In this document: one piece after another, positions 45,051 to 53,724 of the stretch | Layout: every line of letters begins with the position of its first letter | Numbering within the stretch: position 1 is the stretch's first letter | Source of the DNA: Terrihalobacillus insolitus | GTDB lineage: Bacteria > Bacillota > Bacilli > Bacillales > Amphibacillaceae | Length of the DNA stretch: 56,681 nucleotides | Assembly (NCBI RefSeq): GCF_028416575.1 | Contig: NZ_JAMQKB010000019.1 | Span: 1 to 56,681, forward strand | Direction of reading: 5' to 3' | Program-made: the position numbers and the translations under genes | The notes under the pieces: model-generated | Database searches by the model: none | What the model was told of the DNA's origin: nothing | Seen by the model: the letters and a program-made list of their open reading frames with translations, nothing else

Positions 45051-46154
45051 TTGATTAAAAAAAAGATTGGTATTATTTTTGGCGGAAAGTCTGCGGAACA
45101 TGAGGTCTCTTTACAATCCGCAAAAAATATCGTTGATGCGATCGATAAGGAAAAATACGACGTTGCTTTAATCGGTATTGATAAGGAAGGGAAGTGGCAT
45201 ATCAGTGATCAAACCTCCTACTTGTTAAACGAAGAGAATCCAAAACTCATTCAACTGAACAAAACGAACCAAGGAATTGCGGTGATCCCTGGTGAAAACC
45301 AACGTCAATTGAAAAGTGCAGCACAATCTAGTGACTTGGATCAAATCGATGTTGTTTTCCCGATTGTCCATGGAACATTAGGAGAAGACGGAAGCATGCA
45401 AGGGATGCTGCGCTTAGCTAATTTGCCCTTTGTCGGCGCAAACGTATTAGGTTCAGCAGTGTGTATGGATAAAGACATCGCCAAACGGCTTCTTAGAGAA
45501 TCTGGTATTTCGGTTGCAAAATCGATGACTTTCACAAGAAAATCAATAGGTAAAATGGACTTTAATAAAGTGAAAAGTAATCTAGGCTTGCCCTTGTTTA
45601 TTAAGCCAGCAAATCAAGGTTCATCCGTGGGTGTGTCAAAAGTTGAAAATGAGGAAGATTTTCATCAGGGAATTAAAGATGCATTTCAATTTGACCATAA
45701 AATCATCATAGAAGAAAGTATTATTGGTCGTGAAATCGAATGTGCTGTACTTGGAAACGAGGAGCCGATTGCTTCTTTGCCAGGTGAAATTAAACCAAAA
45801 AAAGGGTTTTATTCTTATGAATCCAAATATATCGATGAAACAGGTGCGGAGTTGGCAATACCGGCAGAACTTTCTTCAGAACTAACAGAAAAGGTAAAGC
45901 AAACAGCGGTGGAAGTATTTCAATCGTTAGAATGTGAAGGATTGGCGCGCGTTGACTTTTTCTTGAAAGAAGACGGTGAACTTGTTGTAAATGAAGTAAA
46001 CACCCTTCCTGGCTTTACAAAAATTAGCATGTACCCGAAGCTATGGGAAATTAGTGGTGTTCCATATCATGAGTTGATAAATCGTTTGATCGAGTTGGCA
46101 GTGGAGCGGCACAAAAGGGATATGCAGTTAAAAAATGTGATGTGGGATGAATAA
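45051..46154 (+). CDS. ddl: D-alanine--D-alanine ligase
   Basis: A 367-aa ATP-grasp ligase making D-Ala-D-Ala for peptidoglycan. Signatures: GIIFGGKSAEHEVSLQSAKN at the N-terminus, FPIVHGTLGEDGSMQG, FIKPANQGSSVGVSKV, EIECAVLGN, and NEVNTLPGFTKISMYPKLWE. All main substrate and metal-binding regions are present. The start is TTG at 45051, with AAAGGA about 10 nt upstream. An IS begins about 250 bp downstream; the 46155-46406 gap holds nothing I recognise. Confidence 0.94.
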   Translation: MIKKKIGIIFGGKSAEHEVSLQSAKNIVDAIDKEKYDVALIGIDKEGKWHISDQTSYLLNEENPKLIQLNKTNQGIAVIPGENQRQLKSAAQSSDLDQIDVVFPIVHGTLGEDGSMQGMLRLANLPFVGANVLGSAVCMDKDIAKRLLRESGISVAKSMTFTRKSIGKMDFNKVKSNLGLPLFIKPANQGSSVGVSKVENEEDFHQGIKDAFQFDHKIIIEESIIGREIECAVLGNEEPIASLPGEIKPKKGFYSYESKYIDETGAELAIPAELSSELTEKVKQTAVEVFQSLECEGLARVDFFLKEDGELVVNEVNTLPGFTKISMYPKLWEISGVPYHELINRLIELAVERHKRDMQLKNVMWDE

Positions 46155-46406
46155 TTTCATTTTTCCTAAATCTAACAGGTGTACAGGTAAACAATTTAGC
46201 GCAGTATAACTAGTGAACAGCATGATACTGTTTAAATCCCCATACCAAAAAGGTGTACATCGTAAGAAGCTCATTTAGAGCTAATTTCGATGTCTCAGGA
46301 TTCAAGTGGCTCAAGGGTTTGAATGAGGTATAATATTTATTTTCCCCCAAAATGGAACAAGGGAATAGGCTTTGCGAGGAGAAAAAAGGAGATTGATAAG
46401 ATCCAC

Positions 46407-47897
46407 CCCAAAAGGTAAAAAGACAGGTGAAACCGCGCCATAAGTAGGTTAAGATGTTAATAGCAACAAAAACAATCTTAAACTTAGGGGGTTTACCTGC
46501 ATGGCTATTATACCACAAATGAGTCTGTTTTCGTGGAAAGAAATTGATGAATTAGGAGATTTAAATCGATTACGACTTGTGCTTGACTATATGCCGGACG
46601 AAGAGTTGAAGAGAACGCTCGAAAAGAACAGAGGAAAAGGTCGTGACGACTATCCAATTCGCGCAATGTGGAATTCAGTGTTGGCGGGAATTGTATTCCA
46701 GCATGACAATGTTGAAAAATTACGCCGTGAGCTTTCTCGTAACGGTCAACTACGGGAGATGTGCGGCTTTGAAGGGCAAGTGCCGACGGCCTCAGCGTAT
46801 ACGCGCTTTTTAAAAACGCTTATGGACCATGAAGTGATGATTGATAAAATGTTCGAGACACTCGTAGATGAAATAGCGGTCGTATTGCCGGAGTACGGCA
46901 AGCATTTGGCTATAGATAGTAAGGCCATATCGTCGTTTGCCAAACATAAGAACAAAAAGGATACCGAAGTTGGACGTCGGGATCTTGATGCCGACTATAG
47001 CCAGAAGAAGTATTATGGTGTGCATAAAGATGGCAAGCCTTGGGAAAAAATCGTGAAATGGTTTGGTTATAAATTGCATCTTGTAGTGGATGCGACTTAC
47101 GAACTTCCGGTGACCTTCAAAGTCACAAAAGCATCCGCCTCAGATATTACGGAAGGCCATGCGATCTTGAAACAAATGAATGAGCAGCAACCGGCGCTGT
47201 TGGAAACGGCCGAAACAATGGCGGCGGATCGTGGCTACGACGATACGAAACTCCTTGTTAAACTTTGGGATGATCATAAAATTAAGCCCGTCATTGATAT
47301 CCGTAATATGTGGAAAGATCCTGATAAGACACGTTTAATTGTGGGACGAGAGAATGTCGTTTATGATTACAAAGGAACCGTTTCATGTGTGTGCCCTTAA
47401 ACTGGAAAGCAACGGGAAATGTGCAACGGTGGATTCGAGAAAGACCGCCAAACTTTAAAGAAACTTTGCCCTGCTAAGCAAATGGGCATTATATGTGAAG
47501 GTCAAGCTCAGTGCCCAGTTGCGCAAGGGATACGCATTCCATTGTCAGAAGACCGGCGCATTTTTACACCCATCGATCGGTCGAGCTATAAATGGGAAAA
47601 AGAATATGACAAGCGTACAGCCGTTGAACGTGTCAACAGCCGATTGGATGTTTCATTTGGATTTGAGCTTCATACAATTCGCGGGATGGCCGAAATGAAG
47701 CTGCGTTGCGGGCTGGCACTCTGTGTCATGCTAGCAATGGCACTGGGCAGGATCAAAGAAAACCAGCCTAAAAAAATGAGAAGCCTCGCTAGCGCTTAGT
47801 TAATGTAGCTATCCACATGGGGATAACTCTTTGAATTTGAAAATCCACAAAATGGATTTTGTGGATAACAGGATACGTCTGTCCATTTTTTAGTGGG
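46407..47897 (+). mobile_element. IS1182/IS5-like insertion sequence, approximate ends
   Basis: The transposase gene is flanked by weakly matching inverted ends, CCCAAAAGGTAAAAAGACAG at the left and CTGTCCATTTTTTAGTGGG at the right (about 13 of 19 positions). The element stops about 140 bp short of the tracrRNA promoter. The right end carries a palindrome ATCCACAAAATGG...TGTGGAT and a TGTGGATAA box. No clear target duplication was seen. Confidence 0.6.
46501..47799 (+). pseudogene. DDE transposase with an in-frame nonsense codon
   Basis: Two ORFs in the same frame (46501-47400 and 47419-47799) are parts of one 432-codon transposase of IS1182/IS5-like type. The N-terminal domain (SWKEIDELGDLNRLRLVLDY) and DDE core (HLAIDSKAISS, ETMAADRGYDD, EKEYDKRTAVERVNSRLD) are all recognisable. 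They are split by a single TAA at 47398 between CVCP and TGKQREM, which is enough to inactivate it. The ATG is preceded by AGGGGG. Confidence 0.8.
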
Positions 47898-48036
47898 AAT
47901 AAGGGTATTTTTGGTAAATTTACGATAGCCACTTAAAAAATGCTTTTTTTTAAACAAATAGAGCCTTGTAGAGGATTTTTCGTTTTTCGTTTTTCGCTAA
48001 AAATAGGTACAACGCAAAACTCATTTAAAATTATAG

Positions 48037-48065
48037 TTGACAGTAAAGGTTATTTAAGGTATTAT
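48037..48065 (+). promoter_or_regulatory. tracrRNA promoter
   Basis: TTGACA (48037-48042) and TATTAT (48060-48065), 17 bp apart. The predicted start, 7 nt after the -10, falls on the G of GTCTCA at 48072. Confidence 0.85.
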
Positions 48066-48071
48066 GGAAAT

Positions 48072-48203
48072 GTCTCAAAGTAATCGACGGATTACTTTTA
48101 ATACCTAAGGTCATTTGGATCTGCTAAAATAAGGCCATTGTGCCGGATTTGATCCAAACCGGATCTAAAAGAACTTGTCAATTTAATGGCAGGTTCTTTT
48201 TTT
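48072..48203 (+). ncRNA. tracrRNA with a hairpin-interrupted anti-repeat
   Basis: It can pair with the CRISPR repeat through three blocks: GTCTCA (48072-48077), TTAATACCTAA (48098-48108) and GCTAAAA (48123-48129), 24 of 36 repeat positions. A perfect 20-nt hairpin (48078-48097, AAGTAATC arms) separates the first two blocks. The middle, 48109-48122, forms a bulge. Then come a nexus hairpin AAGGCCATTGTGCC, a GATCC-AAACC-GGATC stem (48151-48165), and a terminator AGAACTTG/CAGGTTCT (48170-48197) with seven T. The layout resembles the S. aureus tracrRNA apart from the inserted hairpin. It lies on the same strand as cas9, directly upstream. Confidence 0.85.
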
Positions 48204-48204
48204 G

Positions 48205-48233
48205 TGGAAAAAATTAAAACTCAGAGGTATAAT
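48205..48233 (+). promoter_or_regulatory. Probable cas operon promoter
   Basis: A perfect TATAAT (48228-48233) lies about 39 bp before the cas9 start. The -35 (TGGAAA at 48205-48210, 17-bp spacing) is weak and abuts the tracrRNA terminator. Confidence 0.55.
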
Positions 48234-48271
48234 GGAAATAAATTCAAATATAAGAGATGGAGGGATAAGAT

Positions 48272-51200
48272 TTGAAAACAAATGATGGGAATTATACGCT
48301 AGGTCTAGACATCGGTATTGGATCAGTTGGGTGGGGAGTAATCGATGAGAAACAAGAGATAGTAGATGCGGGAACAAGGCTGTTTCCTGAAGCCGATGTA
48401 TCTAATAATAATGGCAGGAGGAGTTATCGCAGTACACGTCGCTTACTAAGAAGAAGAAGCCATCGTATTCAACGTATAAAAAATTTGTTAAAAGAATTTG
48501 AACTTATTAATGATGTTGAAGAAATAGATTATCGGGATATAAATACTCCTTATCATATTCGTGTAAAAGGCTTAAGTGAAAAACTATCAAAAAATGATAT
48601 AGCCGTAGCCTTAGTGCATTTAGGTAAACGCCGTGGAATACATAATGTAGAGGCATCTGAAGCAGATAAAAATGAAAATGAATTATCTACAAAAGAACAA
48701 ATCAATAGAAATGAAAAAAACTTAGTTGATAGGTATGTCTGCGAGCTTCAATTAGAAAGATTAGACAAAAACGGCCAGGTAAGAGGGCATGAAAATCGTT
48801 TTAAAACATCGGATTATGTTAAAGAAGCTAAACAGATTCTGAAAACACAAGCCAATTATTATCGAGAAATTGATTCTGAATTTATTGAGAAGTATATAAA
48901 TCTAATTGAAACGCGCCGTGAATACTATGAAGGACCTGGTTTTGGGAGTCAGTACGGATGGGATCAAGATATTAAAAAATGGTATGAAGAAATGATGGGT
49001 AGATGTAGTTATTATCCAGAAGAACTTAGGGCTGTTAAAGAATCATATTCCGCTCAGCTATTTAATTTATTAAACGAATTGAACAATTTGGTTATAAATC
49101 GTGATGAAAATGATAAGTTAACCCAAGTGGAAAAAGAAAACATGGTATCTGAAGTTTTTATAAAATACAAAAATGTAACATTAACTAGATTGGCTAAACA
49201 ACTAGATGTCGAGGTTCATGATATAAAAGGGTATAAGGTAAATGCGTCGGGGACTCCAATTTTTACTCAGTTAACAATTTATCATGATGTAAGGAAAATA
49301 ACTGAAAAACAGTTATTAATTAATAATCCTGATCTTTTGGATCAAATTGCTGAAATAACAACAATATTTCAATCACCTGAGGATGTAAAAGAAGAACTAG
49401 AAAAATTAAATCTCCCAGTTAACGAGGAAGAACTAAACGAATTAAGCAAGTTGAATTATAGCAAAACTCATTCACTAAGTTTGAAATTAATTAAGCAAAT
49501 TTTGCCGGATTTATGGTCAACACCAAAAAATCAAATGGAATTGTTCTCTGAAATGGGGATTAGCCCAGAAAAGGTTAAATTAACTAACAGAAAATATATT
49601 CCTTATGATCACATTGATGATTGGATTTTATCACCAGTAGTTAAAAGATCTTTAAAGCAGTCAATTCGAGTAATTAATGAAATTATGAAAAAATATGGAA
49701 CGCCAAAGGAAATAGTAATAGAGTTAGCGCGAGAAAAAAACAGTCAAGATAAAAAGAACTTTTTAAATGATCTAAATAAAAAAAATGCTGCTTTAAATAG
49801 GCAAGTGAAAGAAAAGTTAGAATCAAAGGATATCAATGCATCGAAGGGCCTTTTTAATATGCTACGGTTGTGGCACCTTCAGGATGGTTTTTGTTTATAT
49901 TCATTGAGACCAATTCCTCTGGATAAATTATTGAACAATCCGAGCTTATACGAAATTGATCATATTATTCCTCGGTCTGTTTCATTTGACGATTCACAGA
50001 ATAACCGGGTTCTTGTAGCAAGAGAAGAAAATCAGCAAAAAGGAAACATGACCCCGTTTCAATATTTTCGTAGCAACGAGACATCCGTATCCTATGAAAA
50101 ATTTAAAGTACATGTGTTGCAGCTAGCTAAGTCAAAAGACAAGATACCGAAGAAAAAACTGCATTATTTACTAGAAGAACGGGATATTAATAAATTTGAT
50201 GTTCAGAAAGAATTTATTAATCGAAATTTGGTTGATACAAGATACGCAACTCGTGAAATATTATTTCTATTATCAGCATTTTTTAAAGAAAATAATAAAG
50301 GGGTAAAAGTAAAGTCAATAAATGGTTCATTCACGAACTATTTACGCAATTTATGGAAGTTTAAAAAAGACCGAGGAGTAGATTTTAAACATCACGCTGA
50401 AGATGCACTTATTGTTGCCATGGCAAGTTATATTTTTGAACAAAAAAGTGAATTTGTAAATCAAAATATGATTCTTTCAGAAGATAAAAAGGCTGACAGG
50501 GAAACTGGAGAAATTTTAGACGAATCTACTTTCAAAGCAACGTTTACCGATAAATATCACAAAATTCAAGCGGTGAAAAATTATAAAAACTTTAAATACT
50601 CCCATAGAATAGATAAGAAGCCGAATCGACAATTAATGAATGATACATTATATTCGACACGGAAAAAAGATAACAAGGAATATGTTATTGAAAAAATTAA
50701 AAATTTGTATGATAAAGACAATGATAAATTATCCAAACTAATCAATAAGAATCCGGATAAATTGCTGATGTATCATAATGATCGACAGACATTTGAACAA
50801 CTGAAAAAAATAATGGATCAATATAGTGAAGCTAAAAATCCTCTGTATAAATTCCACGAGGAGGAAGGAGAATTTGTTCGGAAATATAGTAAAAGGGGAA
50901 ATGGCCCTATTATTAAATCGATGAAATATTATGGCTCTTTATTGAAAGAACACAAGGATATGTCTCATAAGTTCACCTCGAAAAATAAGCGAGTAGTAAA
51001 TCTTTCCCTTAAACCTTTTAGGATGGATGTTTTTTTTGATGATGGGGTCTATAAATTTATAACTATTCGTTACAATGATTTAATCGAAATAAAGGACGGC
51101 TTCATCCTTGATGAAAAAGTTTATCATGACAAGCTTAGGGCTAAAAGTATAGAAAATGTAAAAAATTTTATTTTTAGCTTATATAAAAACGATTTATTGG

Positions 51201-51442
51201 AAATAAATAGAGAAGAGTATAGATTAATAGGTGTTAACCAAGATACAGTTAACAAAATTGAAATAAATAATATAACGAATGATTATAAGGAATATAGTAG
51301 AATCAACAATATTAAGACAAATAGAATCTTTAAATATATTAGTAAAAACACTTCTTCATTTAATAAGATTTCTACAGACGTGTTGGGAAATAGATACATC
51401 AATAAAAATGAAAAAATAAAATTCTTTTATCCAAAAGAATAA
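48272..51442 (+). CDS. cas9: Cas9 endonuclease, compact type II-A (S. aureus-like)
   Basis: A 1056-aa RNA-guided DNA endonuclease resembling S. aureus Cas9 (1053 aa) throughout. RuvC-I has D13 (LGLDIGIGSVGW); the arginine-rich bridge helix is at about 45-75 (RSTRRLLRRRSHR); the recognition lobe runs to about 430; RuvC-II has E484 (IELAREKNS); HNH has D563, H564 and N587 (IDHIIPRS, EENQQKGN); RuvC-III has H708 and D711 (HHAEDALI); the wedge and PAM-interacting region follow. All nuclease residues are intact. TTG start at 48272, 7 nt after GGAGGG. First gene of cas9-cas1-cas2-csn2. Confidence 0.98.
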   Translation: MKTNDGNYTLGLDIGIGSVGWGVIDEKQEIVDAGTRLFPEADVSNNNGRRSYRSTRRLLRRRSHRIQRIKNLLKEFELINDVEEIDYRDINTPYHIRVKGLSEKLSKNDIAVALVHLGKRRGIHNVEASEADKNENELSTKEQINRNEKNLVDRYVCELQLERLDKNGQVRGHENRFKTSDYVKEAKQILKTQANYYREIDSEFIEKYINLIETRREYYEGPGFGSQYGWDQDIKKWYEEMMGRCSYYPEELRAVKESYSAQLFNLLNELNNLVINRDENDKLTQVEKENMVSEVFIKYKNVTLTRLAKQLDVEVHDIKGYKVNASGTPIFTQLTIYHDVRKITEKQLLINNPDLLDQIAEITTIFQSPEDVKEELEKLNLPVNEEELNELSKLNYSKTHSLSLKLIKQILPDLWSTPKNQMELFSEMGISPEKVKLTNRKYIPYDHIDDWILSPVVKRSLKQSIRVINEIMKKYGTPKEIVIELAREKNSQDKKNFLNDLNKKNAALNRQVKEKLESKDINASKGLFNMLRLWHLQDGFCLYSLRPIPLDKLLNNPSLYEIDHIIPRSVSFDDSQNNRVLVAREENQQKGNMTPFQYFRSNETSVSYEKFKVHVLQLAKSKDKIPKKKLHYLLEERDINKFDVQKEFINRNLVDTRYATREILFLLSAFFKENNKGVKVKSINGSFTNYLRNLWKFKKDRGVDFKHHAEDALIVAMASYIFEQKSEFVNQNMILSEDKKADRETGEILDESTFKATFTDKYHKIQAVKNYKNFKYSHRIDKKPNRQLMNDTLYSTRKKDNKEYVIEKIKNLYDKDNDKLSKLINKNPDKLLMYHNDRQTFEQLKKIMDQYSEAKNPLYKFHEEEGEFVRKYSKRGNGPIIKSMKYYGSLLKEHKDMSHKFTSKNKRVVNLSLKPFRMDVFFDDGVYKFITIRYNDLIEIKDGFILDEKVYHDKLRAKSIENVKNFIFSLYKNDLLEINREEYRLIGVNQDTVNKIEINNITNDYKEYSRINNIKTNRIFKYISKNTSSFNKISTDVLGNRYINKNEKIKFFYPKE

Positions 51443-51460
51443 TAAAAGGAGATGGCTTGG

Positions 51461-52366
51461 GTGGGGTGGCGTGTCATTCATGTAAGTAATGTTGGTCTAA
51501 TGTCTGTACAACAGGATAATTTAAGAGTCGTACAAGGCGATTTAGATGTGAAAATTCCCTTAAGAGATATATTTGCTTTGATAATTGAAGATTTGGCATG
51601 CAAATTAACTAGCAGATTAATGGTCGAGTTATCGAAAAATAATGTCCTAGTACTCTTATGTAATCAACAATACTTACCTGAATGTGTAATCCACCCAGTT
51701 TCAGGGCACTTTGGCCAACATATGCAAATGATGAAACAACTCAATTGGGAAGAACCCAAAAAGCAACTATTGTGGCAATTTATAATAAAACAAAAAGTAT
51801 TAAATCAGTTAATAGTAATGAAACAAAATGTAGTTGAAATTAATCGCATTGAGAAAATGGCAGAAATGTGTAGCTCTATTGAGCCTGGTGATGTAACTAA
51901 TATTGAGGGACAAGCTGCGAGGATATACTTTAATAGTTTCTTTAATGAAGGTTATACCCGTTCAAACCTAAACTATATTGAAAATGCAGCATTGAATTAT
52001 GGATATGCTATTCTTCATTCTGCTATAGCAAGAACTATTGTTGCAAAAGGATTAATACCTGGATTAGGCATTCACCATAAAGGCGTTCGAAACCCTAATA
52101 ATTTAGCCTCGGACATCATTGAACCATTTCGGCCTATCGTTGATTATTTTGTGATAAGTTCCCCACCAAATGGTTATTTAACGAAGGAATACAGAGTTAA
52201 ATTGATTAATTTACTTCATACCAAGGTCTTAATCGATAATAAGTCTCAAACTGTTATACGTGCTATCGAAATTTTTCTGAATTCAATTTTCGAGTTCTTT
52301 GATTCTGGTAAATCAGAAAAATTGAAATTACCAAGTATTGAAAAAATAAAAATGTATGAGTTATAG
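51461..52366 (+). CDS. cas1: Cas1 integrase
   Basis: A 301-aa metal-dependent integrase that inserts new spacers with Cas2. The metal ligands are E149 (IEGQAARIYF), H205 (GLGIHHKG) and E221 (SDIIEPFRP), the spacing of type II-A Cas1. The start is GTG 51461 (MGWRVIHVSN), 9 nt after AAAAGGAG and matching the MGWR start of relatives; ATG 51452 overlaps the site. It begins 18 bp after the cas9 stop and overlaps cas2 by 11 bp. Confidence 0.97.
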   Translation: MGWRVIHVSNVGLMSVQQDNLRVVQGDLDVKIPLRDIFALIIEDLACKLTSRLMVELSKNNVLVLLCNQQYLPECVIHPVSGHFGQHMQMMKQLNWEEPKKQLLWQFIIKQKVLNQLIVMKQNVVEINRIEKMAEMCSSIEPGDVTNIEGQAARIYFNSFFNEGYTRSNLNYIENAALNYGYAILHSAIARTIVAKGLIPGLGIHHKGVRNPNNLASDIIEPFRPIVDYFVISSPPNGYLTKEYRVKLINLLHTKVLIDNKSQTVIRAIEIFLNSIFEFFDSGKSEKLKLPSIEKIKMYEL

Positions 52367-52679
52367 ATTCGTGAGAGTTATGATTATGTTTGATTTACCA
52401 GTAGAAACAAAAGCACAGGTTAGGACTTATAATAGATTTAGAAAAGAATTAATAAGACATGGTTTTTTAATGATGCAGTACTCTATCTATATTAAATCAT
52501 GTCTAAACAAAGAGGCTGCGCAAGGATCAATAAACCTTATTAGACGATTTTTGCCTAAAAATGGTCATGTTCGCTCAATGATAATTACTGAGAAGCAATT
52601 TGAACAGATGGCTATACTGGTTGGGGAGGAAAATCGAAATCTTGAGATCCTTGGTGAAAATAGGACGATCGAATTTTAA
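52356..52679 (+). CDS. cas2: Cas2
   Basis: A 107-aa ferredoxin-fold partner of Cas1 in spacer acquisition. It has the Cas2 start MSYRFVRVMIMFDLPVET with the conserved Asp after the first strand, then YNRFRKELIRHGF and MQYSIYIK. It overlaps cas1 by 11 bp and is followed 12 bp later by csn2. Confidence 0.96.
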   Translation: MSYRFVRVMIMFDLPVETKAQVRTYNRFRKELIRHGFLMMQYSIYIKSCLNKEAAQGSINLIRRFLPKNGHVRSMIITEKQFEQMAILVGEENRNLEILGENRTIEF

Positions 52680-52691
52680 AGGGTGATACTA

Positions 52692-53708
52692 ATGAATATG
52701 AAATGGTTAGTAAATACAGAAAACAATACATATCAAATAAATCTCTCTACATACAGTTCGCTCTTTATAGATTATTCTACAAATCTGGATTCAATTATTG
52801 ACCCTATCCTTCAATATTTTCAGTCAAAGAGTAAATTGAAAAATTCTATAGTAATTAAAGATATATTACAAGATTATGACGAAATTAATTATCGTGATTA
52901 TTTGGCGATTAAATTATCAAACCAAATCATGTCTGAAGAGACCACCTTAGGTTCAAAAACCTTAATGAAAGATCAGATTAAAATGCAATTAATTAACAAT
53001 ATAGAGACAGATGGGTATATGTTGACAATTAACACCTTATTACAAGACTTGTTAGGTACTGGTATAGATAATCTTCCGATAAAAACAAAACCACTTACTG
53101 TTGATTCAATAATGAAGTTAATCGAATTAGATATTAATTTGGAAAATAGTAGTAATGAATCAAATAAGGTTTTGAATCAAAATAAAATCCTATTACCAAT
53201 AATCAAAAGTTATTTAATAAACAAGTATAAAAGCCCCTTATTACTGTTCTTTGTTTTTCCCGAAGATTTACTAAGTCCGAGGGAACAGTTAGAAATGAAA
53301 GAGTTGTTGATGAGTATAACTGAACAAATAAATGTTTTTGTCATAACAAAATCAAACAGCTTTCTCTCCGATGAATTCGATGGAAACAATTATTATAAAA
53401 ATGGAAGGCAACTGATTACCAAAGAGCTAATCCATGATTTGGAATGGGAAAGCCCACTTCCTTTTACGCAGGACGAATTGAAGTTAAGCTTTTTGTTTAT
53501 AATGAGAAAATATATTGAATTAATCGAGTTAAGCCCTACTGTATCAAATTACAAACAATCGGATGTAATTTTATTTAAATCCATTGATTTATATGTATTT
53601 GTTTTTGTTATGAGAAGATTGAAATTGAATTTTTCAATCGAATTAACCTCTGAAAATGTTGATAAACCAGTATTTGAGTATATAATGGATGTTTATGAAA
53701 AAATGTGA
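52692..53708 (+). CDS. csn2: Long-form Csn2 adaptation protein
   Basis: A 338-aa protein in the csn2 position. Its size and position match the long Csn2 variants (about 310-350 aa) of S. aureus- and S. thermophilus CRISPR3-like systems rather than the 220-aa classical form. Recognisable traits are a start of KWLVNTENNTYQINLSTYSS, an LLLFFVFPEDLLSPREQLEM strand-loop region and a C-terminal helical part. Csn2 binds DNA ends during spacer acquisition. ATG 52692 is 8 nt after AAAGGG; GTG 52683 overlaps the site. Its last 50 bp also hold the array promoter. Confidence 0.85.
   Translation: MNMKWLVNTENNTYQINLSTYSSLFIDYSTNLDSIIDPILQYFQSKSKLKNSIVIKDILQDYDEINYRDYLAIKLSNQIMSEETTLGSKTLMKDQIKMQLINNIETDGYMLTINTLLQDLLGTGIDNLPIKTKPLTVDSIMKLIELDINLENSSNESNKVLNQNKILLPIIKSYLINKYKSPLLLFFVFPEDLLSPREQLEMKELLMSITEQINVFVITKSNSFLSDEFDGNNYYKNGRQLITKELIHDLEWESPLPFTQDELKLSFLFIMRKYIELIELSPTVSNYKQSDVILFKSIDLYVFVFVMRRLKLNFSIELTSENVDKPVFEYIMDVYEKM
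53659..53686 (+). promoter_or_regulatory. CRISPR array promoter inside csn2
   Basis: TTGATA (53659-53664) and TATAAT (53681-53686), 16 bp apart, inside the csn2 reading frame. The start would be near 53693, about 32 nt before the first repeat. Confidence 0.7.
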
Positions 53709-53724
53709 TATATTTTCATTAGAG
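53709..53724 (+). promoter_or_regulatory. Leader end of the CRISPR array
   Basis: Only 16 bp lie between csn2 and the first repeat. They end in ATTAGAG, one base from the ATTTGAG leader-anchoring motif at the repeat border of many type II-A loci. Confidence 0.6.

Noticed and set aside
46210..46518. 102-codon minus-strand ORF upstream of the IS transposase
   Set aside because: It spans the IS left end and has no ribosome site. It looks accidental.
48272..53708. Type II-C assignment based on the small Cas9
   Set aside because: A csn2-family gene follows cas2, the tracrRNA is upstream of cas9, and Cas9 aligns with S. aureus Cas9, which is II-A.
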